In this document: positions 33,440 through 39,611 of the stretch, one piece after another
How positions within the stretch are numbered: the stretch's first letter is position 1
Layout: every line of letters starts with the position of its first letter
Assembly: GCA_009380005.1 (NCBI GenBank)
Contig: WHSQ01000028.1
Location: 1-39,611, forward strand
Reading direction: 5' to 3'
Length of the DNA stretch: 39,611 nt
DNA from: Actinomycetota bacterium
GTDB taxonomy: Bacteria > Actinomycetota > CADDZG01 > WHSQ01
Program-made: the position numbers and the translations under genes
Notes under the pieces: generated by a model
What the model saw: only the letters and a program-made list of their open reading frames with translations
What the model was told of the DNA's origin: nothing
Database searches by the model: none

Positions 33440-34122
33440 GCGCGCGCGTCGGGGTGATCCTTTTCCCGGGTAGCAACTGCGAGCTCGATTGCCGGCGGTC
33501 CTTCGATGCCCTGGGCGCTGAGGTCGAGATGATCTGGCACGGCGATGTAGCGCTGCCGGATGTCGATCTCGTGGTCCTGCCGGGCGGGTTCGCTCACGGT
33601 GACTATCTGCGCACCGGAGCGCTGGCACGTTTCTCTCCCATCATGGACGCGGTAGCGGCTCACGCGGCAGGTGGGGGCCTGGTCCTCGGGATCTGCAACG
33701 GCTTCCAGATCCTCTGCGAGGCCGGGCTGCTACCGGGTGCTTTGAAGAAGAACGTGGGTCTCAAGTTCCTCTGCAAATGGACGGAGCTCCGCGTCGACAA
33801 CGCCGATACGCCCTTCACGAACCGCGCCCACGCCGGCCGACGTCTCCGCATCCCCATCAACCACTTCGAGGGCAATTGGTACGTCGATGACGAGACCTTG
33901 CGCTCGATGAAGGAGAACGGCCAGATCGTGCTGCGCTACACGTCCAACCCGAACGGTTCGCTCGACGACGCGGCCGGTATCTCCAACGCGACCTTCAACG
34001 TGTTCGGCCTCATGCCTCACCCCGAGCGAGCGTGCGACCTGCTACTCGGATCGGAGGATGGGGCTTTGATCCTCGGCTCGACCCTCGATCACGTGGCATC
34101 GGACGCACGCGCCGCCGTATGA
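33436..34122 (+). CDS. purQ: FGAM synthetase glutamine amidotransferase subunit PurQ
   Basis: Class I glutaminase that supplies ammonia to PurL. Triad: Cys in LGICNGFQIL, His and Glu in LMPHPERA. It also has FPGSNCELD and PGGFAHGDYLRTGA. 228 residues. ATG at 33436; stop overlaps the purL ATG (ATGA). Confidence 0.96.
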   Translation: MSARVGVILFPGSNCELDCRRSFDALGAEVEMIWHGDVALPDVDLVVLPGGFAHGDYLRTGALARFSPIMDAVAAHAAGGGLVLGICNGFQILCEAGLLPGALKKNVGLKFLCKWTELRVDNADTPFTNRAHAGRRLRIPINHFEGNWYVDDETLRSMKENGQIVLRYTSNPNGSLDDAAGISNATFNVFGLMPHPERACDLLLGSEDGALILGSTLDHVASDARAAV

Positions 34123-36317
34123 CCCGGACCGACCCCGCCCCGTACCGCGCGCTCGGTCTCACCGAAGAGGAGTTCGAGGCCATCGAGCATCGTCTCGGGC
34201 GCGAACCGACACACACCGAGCTGGCGATGTTCTCGGTCATGTGGAGCGAGCATTGCTCCTACAAGTCGAGCCGGGTCCATCTCCGGAACCTGCCGACCGA
34301 CGGCCCGGAGATCCTGGTAGGTCCCGGCGAGGGAGCGGGCGTGATCGAAGTAGCGCCCGGCATCGCGGTGGCGTGGAAGATCGAATCGCACAACCATCCC
34401 TCCTTCGTCGAACCCTTCAACGGTGCCGCGACCGGGATCGGTGGCATCGTCCGCGACATCCTTTCGATGGGAGCGCGTCCCATCGCCCTGCTTGACCCCC
34501 TGCGCTTCGGCCCCCTCGACGACGCCCGCACCCGGTACATCGTCGAGGAGGTGGTCCACGGGATCTCCGCCTACGGGAACTCGATCGGCGTACCGACCGT
34601 GGGCGGAGAGGCCGTCTTCGAGGAGTGCTATGCGGAGAACCCCCTCGTCAACGTGGCATGTCTCGGCGTCATCGAGGATCGCCTGATGCACGGACGCGCC
34701 GAAGGCCCGGGCAACGCCGGCGTGCTCTTCGGTTCCTCGACCGGCCGGGACGGCATCGGCGGCGCCAGCGTCCTGGCTTCTGCGGAGTTCGACGAGACCT
34801 CGCTCGAGAAGCGGCCCTCCGTCCAGGTGGGCGACCCGTTCTCGGAGAAGCTCCTGATCGAGGCCTCCCTCGAGCTCGTCCGCCGTGGCCTGGTCGTCGG
34901 CTTCCAGGATCTCGGCGCCGGCGGCATCTCCTGCCCCGCATCGGAGATGACGTCCAAGGCGGGCACCGGGATGAAGGTGTGGCTCGACCGTATCCACCTG
35001 CGTGAGGCCGATATGGAGCCGTTCGAGGTCATGATCTCGGAGTCGCAGGAGCGGATGCTTGCCGTGGTCGAGCCCGACGATGTCGAGGCGGTCCTCGACG
35101 TGTGCGCCAAGTGGGGCCTCGAAGCTCGCGTCGTCTCCGAAGTCACCAAGAGCGGCCGTCTCGAGGTGCTGAAGGGGGACGAGCTCATAGCCGACGTGCC
35201 GGCCGAGGCGCTCGCCGAGGAGGGACCGGTCTACGAGCGGCGCTTCGAAAGGCCATCGTGGATCGATGAGCTCCAGGTTGCGACCTCCGGCGATGATCCT
35301 CCCGAGGACCTGGCCGGTGCCTTCCTGTCGGTGCTGAGGTCGCCGAACGTCTCGTCGAAACGCTGGATCTGGGAACAGTACGACCACATGCTGTTCCTCG
35401 GCACGGTTCAGGGGCCGGGCGCCGACGCCGCCGTGATCCGCCTGCCGAAGGGTGATGTCGCGGTCGCCCTGACCACGGACGGCAACGGCCGCTACTGCTA
35501 TCTGGATCCCTATGAGGGCGCGCGCCTGGCCGTTGCGGAAGCGGCTCGTAACGTCGCCTGTACCGGTGCCCGCCCCGTCGCGATCACGAACTGCCTGAAC
35601 TTCGGCAATCCCGAGAAGAGCGACGTGATGTGGCAGTTCGTCGAGGCGGTACGTGGCATCGGCGACGCATGTTCGGCACTGGGTACCCCCGTAACCGGCG
35701 GGAACGTGAGCTTCTACAACGAAACGAAAGGCCGGGCGATCTATCCAACGCCGATCATCGGGATGTTGGGGATCCTCGAACGACCGTCGGCGTCGGTAGG
35801 GCTGGGCTTCCGGTCGGAGGGCGACGTGATCATGACCGCGGGTGCGACGTCGCCGGACGATCTCGGCGGCAGCGAGTACGCGAAGGTCGTGAACGGCGTG
35901 GTCGCGGGCAAGCCCCCGGGGCTCGATCTGGATGCCGAGCGAGCCCTGATCGGCTTCCTCCAGGAGGGGGCGGCTTCGGGGCTGCTGCACTCCGCCCACG
36001 ACCCGAGTCTCGGAGGGCTGGTCATCGCCATCGCCGAGAGTGGCCTCGCTTCCGACCTCGGCTTCGAGCTCGAAGCGTCCTTCGACCACCGCATCCTGTT
36101 CTCCGAGAGCCCCTCTCGGGCCGTCGTGACGTGCGCTCCCGAGCGGGAGGTCGAGCTGGAGGGACTCGCGGAGCGGCACGGCGTCCCCCTCGCTCGAACC
36201 GGCCTGGTGGGTGGGGACCGGTTCGACTTCGGCTCCTTCTCGGTCGCCAAGACCGAGGCGACGGATGTGTTCGAGAACGCCCTTCCGGAACGTCTAGCCG
36301 CTAGCATGAGCCTGTGA
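34119..36317 (+). CDS. purL: FGAM synthetase large subunit PurL (small type)
   Basis: ATP-dependent amidation of FGAR to FGAM, with PurS and PurQ. The two AIRS-like halves are visible: MWSEHCSYKSSR, KIESHNHPSFVEPFNGAATGIGG, GFQDLGAGG and the C-terminal HSAHDPSLGGL. 732 residues is right for the small PurL that lacks its own glutaminase. ATG at 34119 is the true start; an in-frame opening at 34032 lies in purQ. Its stop overlaps the purF GTG. Confidence 0.96.
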   Translation: MTRTDPAPYRALGLTEEEFEAIEHRLGREPTHTELAMFSVMWSEHCSYKSSRVHLRNLPTDGPEILVGPGEGAGVIEVAPGIAVAWKIESHNHPSFVEPFNGAATGIGGIVRDILSMGARPIALLDPLRFGPLDDARTRYIVEEVVHGISAYGNSIGVPTVGGEAVFEECYAENPLVNVACLGVIEDRLMHGRAEGPGNAGVLFGSSTGRDGIGGASVLASAEFDETSLEKRPSVQVGDPFSEKLLIEASLELVRRGLVVGFQDLGAGGISCPASEMTSKAGTGMKVWLDRIHLREADMEPFEVMISESQERMLAVVEPDDVEAVLDVCAKWGLEARVVSEVTKSGRLEVLKGDELIADVPAEALAEEGPVYERRFERPSWIDELQVATSGDDPPEDLAGAFLSVLRSPNVSSKRWIWEQYDHMLFLGTVQGPGADAAVIRLPKGDVAVALTTDGNGRYCYLDPYEGARLAVAEAARNVACTGARPVAITNCLNFGNPEKSDVMWQFVEAVRGIGDACSALGTPVTGGNVSFYNETKGRAIYPTPIIGMLGILERPSASVGLGFRSEGDVIMTAGATSPDDLGGSEYAKVVNGVVAGKPPGLDLDAERALIGFLQEGAASGLLHSAHDPSLGGLVIAIAESGLASDLGFELEASFDHRILFSESPSRAVVTCAPEREVELEGLAERHGVPLARTGLVGGDRFDFGSFSVAKTEATDVFENALPERLAASMSL
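36302..36307 (+). promoter_or_regulatory. candidate internal -10 box before purF
   Basis: TAGCAT within the last codons of purL, six bases before the purF GTG. It fits the leaderless pattern but could be chance, because purF also overlaps purL and may simply be coupled. Confidence 0.35.
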
Positions 36318-37762
36318 GCGGGGAAGCTCGAGACGCCTGCGGCGTCGTTGGGATCTATGCGCCCGGTGAGGACGTAGCCAGGCTCACCTATTACGCGCTG
36401 TATGCACTGCAACACCGCGGCCAAGAGTCGGCGGGGATCGCTTCGTCCGACGGCCAGACCATGGTTGTGTACAAGGAACTCGGCTTGGTGGCCCAGGTCT
36501 TCGACGAGACCGTCCTCAACTCTCTAAAGGGTCACCTGGCTATCGGTCACACCCGCTACTCGACGACGGGATCGACGTCGTGGGAGAACGCTCAGCCTTC
36601 CTACAAGAGCTCGCCGGTGGGACAGATCGCGCTGGCACACAACGGCAATCTGGTCAACGCGCCGCACCTAAAGGCTTCGCTCGAGCGTTCTGGAGGCGAT
36701 CCCACGCCGAGGATGGGCCAACTTCCATCCACTTCGGATACCGATATCGTCGCCGGGCTCATCGCACGCGCGAACACGGGAGAGATGCGAGAAGCGATCG
36801 CCCAGGTCCTACCGCAACTCTCGGGCGCCTTCTCCTTCACGATCATGGACGAGAAGCGCGTGTTCGGCGCGAGGGATCCCAACGGTTTCAGGCCGCTCTC
36901 GCTCGGCCGCCTGGAGGGGGGCGGTTGGGTCCTTGCGTCCGAGACCTGCGCGCTGGACCTGCTGGGGGCGCGTTTCATCCGAGACATCGAGCCCGGTGAG
37001 CTCGTGACCATCGACGAGAACGGGATCAGTAGCGAACGTTTCGCCGAGGCGCGGTACTCCACGTGTGTCTTCGAACACGTCTATTTCGCAAGACCCGACT
37101 CGACGCTGATGGGTCAGAACGTCTATGCAACGCGCTACCGGATGGGTCAGCGTCTCGCTGCCGAAGCACCGGTGCCGAACGCGGATCTCATCATCCCCGT
37201 TCCCGACAGTGGTGTTCCCGCCGCTCAGGGTTTCGCGGAGGGCTCGGGCGTCCCGTACGGCGAGGGCTTCGTGAAGAACCGTTACGTCGGACGCACCTTC
37301 ATCCAACCCACGCAGTCGATGCGTCAGCAGGGGATCAGATTGAAGTTGAACCCGCTCCGAGAGGTGATCGAGGGCCGGCGGGTCGTGGTGATCGACGATT
37401 CCATAGTGCGTGGCAACACCACGCGACAGATAGTGGCGATGCTGAAGGAAGCCGGCGCCCGTGAGGTGCACCTCCGGATCTCGTCGCCGCCTATCAAATG
37501 GCCGTGCTTCTACGGGATCGACATGCCCGACCAGGACGAGCTGATCGCCGCTACCGATGGCGTCCCGGCCGTCGAGAAGCATGTGAACGCCGACTCGTTG
37601 GCGTACCTGAGCGTGGAGGGCATGCTCGACAGCACGCAGATACCGAGCGACGCCTTCTGTACGGCGTGTTTCACCTCGAACTATCCGATCCCCATCCCTG
37701 CCGAGGAGCTACGCAGCAAGCACGTTCTCGAGGAGACCCTGCCCGACTCAGTCATCGAGTAG
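36314..37762 (+). CDS. purF: amidophosphoribosyltransferase
   Basis: Commits PRPP to purine synthesis by replacing pyrophosphate with glutamine-derived ammonia. The N-terminal Ntn glutaminase begins after a short propeptide at Cys 9 (DACGVVGIY), with LQHRGQESAGI and HTRYSTTG. The PRPP loop is VVVIDDSIVRGNTTR. Cys residues in CFYGIDM and the C-terminal CTACFTSNYP fit the [4Fe-4S]-containing Bacillus-type enzyme. 482 residues. GTG at 36314 overlaps purL. Confidence 0.96.
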   Translation: MSGEARDACGVVGIYAPGEDVARLTYYALYALQHRGQESAGIASSDGQTMVVYKELGLVAQVFDETVLNSLKGHLAIGHTRYSTTGSTSWENAQPSYKSSPVGQIALAHNGNLVNAPHLKASLERSGGDPTPRMGQLPSTSDTDIVAGLIARANTGEMREAIAQVLPQLSGAFSFTIMDEKRVFGARDPNGFRPLSLGRLEGGGWVLASETCALDLLGARFIRDIEPGELVTIDENGISSERFAEARYSTCVFEHVYFARPDSTLMGQNVYATRYRMGQRLAAEAPVPNADLIIPVPDSGVPAAQGFAEGSGVPYGEGFVKNRYVGRTFIQPTQSMRQQGIRLKLNPLREVIEGRRVVVIDDSIVRGNTTRQIVAMLKEAGAREVHLRISSPPIKWPCFYGIDMPDQDELIAATDGVPAVEKHVNADSLAYLSVEGMLDSTQIPSDAFCTACFTSNYPIPIPAEELRSKHVLEETLPDSVIE

Positions 37763-37774
37763 AGGGCTTACCGG

Positions 37775-37780
37775 TACGCT
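37775..37780 (+). promoter_or_regulatory. candidate -10 box of leaderless enoyl-CoA hydratase gene
   Basis: TACGCT, six bases (TCCCGC), then ATG at 37787. The box lies just after the purF stop. Confidence 0.5.
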
Positions 37781-37786
37781 TCCCGC

Positions 37787-38572
37787 ATGCCGGTAGACAG
37801 CTCGCTCGTTGACGGCGTCGCCGTCATCACCCTGGATCGCCAGGAGAGTCTCAACTCGTTCGACGATGAGCTCGGCACCGAGTTCCTGGAACTCATCGAA
37901 GCCGCGTCGGCGGACGTTGCGGTCCGCTGCATCGTGATCACGGGAGCCGGGCGAGCGTTCTCCGCCGGAGAGGATCTGAGCGCGCTGCAGTCGACGTATG
38001 AGAGGGGTGAAGCCCCTCCCTTGGGAGACACGCTGGTCAGGCGCTACAACCCGACCATCCAAGCCATCACGAGTGCCCCCAAGCCCGTGATCGCCGCGGT
38101 CAACGGGGTCGCCGCCGGCGCCGGTGCGAGCATCGCTCTCGCGTGCGATCACAGGGTCGCTTCAGAGAAGGCGAGACTCGTGCTCGCGTTCATCGAGGCC
38201 GGACTGGTTGCCGACTCCGGCGCGATCTGGTTCCTGGCAAGGATGATCGGAACGGCACGAGCGCTCCATTACGCGACGACGGCAGAATCGATCGATGCCG
38301 AGACCGGCAGGAGCCTGGGACTCTTCGACGAGGTAGTGGCCGTCGAGGGATTCGAACGGGCCTGGCGCGACGCCGCGAGTCGTCTGGCTGCAGGACCTAC
38401 GGCCGCCTACGCGATCGCGAAGGAACTCGTTTACTCCGCCCTCGACCGTTCCCTTGCCGAGCAACTGGAGATCGAGGTCGACGCCCAGACCAGAGCCGGT
38501 CGGACCGCCGACCATCTCGAAGGCGTTCGAGCGTTCCTCGAGAAGCGACGTCCGGAGTTCCGGGGCCGATGA
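37787..38572 (+). CDS. enoyl-CoA hydratase/isomerase family protein
   Basis: Crotonase-fold enzyme, 261 residues. CoA/oxyanion segments are GRAFSAGEDLSAL and NGVAAGAGASIALACD. At the second catalytic position FIEAGLVADSGAIWFL carries Asp rather than the usual Glu. That Asp and the VADSG.IWFL context are like PaaG-type 2-(oxepinyl)acetyl-CoA/epoxyphenylacetyl-CoA isomerases, so isomerase activity is possible; the substrate is not known. ATG at 37787. Its stop overlaps the nadB start (ATGA). Confidence 0.88.
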   Translation: MPVDSSLVDGVAVITLDRQESLNSFDDELGTEFLELIEAASADVAVRCIVITGAGRAFSAGEDLSALQSTYERGEAPPLGDTLVRRYNPTIQAITSAPKPVIAAVNGVAAGAGASIALACDHRVASEKARLVLAFIEAGLVADSGAIWFLARMIGTARALHYATTAESIDAETGRSLGLFDEVVAVEGFERAWRDAASRLAAGPTAAYAIAKELVYSALDRSLAEQLEIEVDAQTRAGRTADHLEGVRAFLEKRRPEFRGR

Positions 38573-39611
38573 CCTCGCGACTCGAAACCGACGTCCTCAT
38601 CGTCGGTGCCGGCGCGGCGGGGCTATCGGCCGCCCTCCATCTTCCGCCGGGCACGGGGATCCTGGTCGTCGACAAGGGCCGGATGGGCCAGGGCTCGTCA
38701 CCGTGGGCCCAGGGTGGCGTGGCCGCCGCCCTCGGCCCGGGCGACTCCGCCGAGCTCCACGCGCAGGACACGGCCCGGGTGGCGGCGGGTCACGGCGATC
38801 CTTCGGCCATCGCCGTCCTCGCCTCCGAGGCGGTGGAGTGTGTCCTCGAACTCGCCGAGCTGGGCTGTGCATTCGATCGGAACCCCGACGGTTCCCTGCA
38901 TCTGAGTCGTGAGGGAGGCCAGTCCGTCCCTCGGAACGCGCACGCGGGAGATGCGACGGGGTCGGCGATCATGAAGACCCTGCGCGAACACGCGATCGAA
39001 AGGGTCCGCAGGATCGAGGGGGTCTGCCTCAGCCTGGCCGTGGCGGAAGGACGGTGCCACGGGGCCTGGGTCGTGGCGGGGGGCGATCTGCTGGAGATCC
39101 GAGCCCGCTCCACGGTTCTGGCCACGGGCGGCGTGGGAGCGCTGTACGCGTCGACCACCAACCCGGCCGGCGCGACCGGAGACGGTCTCGCGCTCGCGTG
39201 GGAGGCGGGGGCCGCGCTCGCGGATCTGGAGTTCGTCCAGTTCCATCCCACCGCTCTCGCGGTGGGATCCTCGCACCAGCGGCTCTTGCTGACCGAAGCG
39301 CTCCGTGGAGCGGGAGCCCACGTGATCGACGCGGAGGGCCGCCGGTTCCTGTTCGAACACCATTCGGATGGGGAGCTCGCGCCGCGAGACGTCGTCGCCC
39401 GAGCGGTCGCGTCGCGCCACTCGTGGCTGGACTGCCGGCACCTCGGCAAGGACCTTCTGGAGAAGGAATTCCCGACCGTGGTCGCCGGGTGCCGCCGCCA
39501 CGGTCTCGATCCGTCGACCGACCTCCTACCGATCACCTTCGCGGCGCACTACGCCGTCGGAGGCGTCACGACCGATCTCGACGGGAGGACTTCCATACCT
39601 CGGCTCTATGC
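38569..39611 (+). CDS. nadB: L-aspartate oxidase, partial (runs off the window)
   Basis: FAD enzyme oxidising aspartate to iminoaspartate, the substrate of NadA. The N-terminal FAD fold DVLIVGAGAAGLSAALHL is followed by SSPWAQGGVAAA, HAGDATGSAIM, VLATGGVGALY, LEFVQFHPTAL and TEALRGAGAHV. ITFAAHYAVGGV marks the substrate loop near the window end. At least 347 codons with no stop; the full enzyme is usually 500-550. ATG at 38569 overlaps the hydratase stop. nadA and nadC are about 24 kb upstream. Confidence 0.94.
   Translation, partial: MTSRLETDVLIVGAGAAGLSAALHLPPGTGILVVDKGRMGQGSSPWAQGGVAAALGPGDSAELHAQDTARVAAGHGDPSAIAVLASEAVECVLELAELGCAFDRNPDGSLHLSREGGQSVPRNAHAGDATGSAIMKTLREHAIERVRRIEGVCLSLAVAEGRCHGAWVVAGGDLLEIRARSTVLATGGVGALYASTTNPAGATGDGLALAWEAGAALADLEFVQFHPTALAVGSSHQRLLLTEALRGAGAHVIDAEGRRFLFEHHSDGELAPRDVVARAVASRHSWLDCRHLGKDLLEKEFPTVVAGCRRHGLDPSTDLLPITFAAHYAVGGVTTDLDGRTSIPRLY

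Noticed and set aside
34089-36179. A 696-codon open frame on the minus strand opposite purL
   Set aside because: Shadow of purL; its product has no recognisable motif and the purL frame is complete.
1-39611. CRISPR array, prophage, toxin-antitoxin or restriction system
   Set aside because: No regularly spaced repeats, no structural phage genes and no recognisable defence genes were seen anywhere in the window.

Overview
The window is GC-rich, gene-dense bacterial DNA, most likely from an actinobacterium (Actinomycetota), perhaps an uncultured or deep-branching one. The evidence is a mycothiol S-conjugate amidase (Mca), a DinB-fold protein of the mycothiol-dependent maleylpyruvate isomerase family, an EtfD-like membrane Fe-S oxidoreductase, class II DAHP synthase, a Dcd resembling the mycobacterial bifunctional enzyme, many GTG starts and many apparently leaderless genes. 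No rRNA, CRISPR array or phage region is visible; one tRNA gene is present.

Layout. 1-1543 is a scar of mobile DNA: an IS982-type transposase, the 3' end of an IS630-type transposase, the first codons of an IS3-type orfA, and then the last ~78 codons of a dnaB helicase gene. 1567-6000 carries nth, tRNA-Gly(CCC), dcd, and a convergent pair (mycothiol-dependent-enzyme family protein and EtfD-like oxidoreductase). 6030-9640 holds an alpha/beta hydrolase, an MFS transporter and the lemA-htpX pair. 9728-9967 is a small gene with an in-frame TGA at codon 11, which I read as a SelW/Rdx-family selenoprotein with a SECIS hairpin just downstream. 9964-14398 encodes aroG (class II), ilvA, nadC and nadA. 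14399-14703 is a structured intergenic region leading to a LysM/lytic transglycosylase gene. 15533-25667 is a mixed stretch: membrane proteins, mca, an atypical FtsH-like protease, a GT4 glycosyltransferase, a W-rich SHOCT protein, arfB, a YyaL-type thioredoxin-domain protein and a zinc-ribbon protein. 25836-37762 is a purine cluster: purA-purD-purE, two tandem RDD membrane proteins, then purB-purC-(Yip1-like membrane protein)-purS-purQ-purL-purF. Almost every junction from purB to purF is a 1-4 base overlap. The window ends with an enoyl-CoA hydratase overlapping a partial nadB.

How the genes work together. The pur genes cover PRPP amidotransferase, GAR synthetase, the three-part FGAM synthetase, the N5-CAIR mutase, SAICAR synthetase and adenylosuccinate lyase steps, plus adenylosuccinate synthetase on the AMP branch. 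purN/T, purM, purK and purH are not in the window. nadB, nadA and nadC together make the aspartate-to-NAMN route but lie about 24 kb apart. LemA with HtpX, the FtsH-like protease and ArfB point to membrane-protein and ribosome quality control.

The strongest observations are the selenoprotein with its SECIS hairpin, and a recurring TANNNT box placed 6-7 bases before about ten start codons, which looks like a promoter architecture for leaderless mRNAs.
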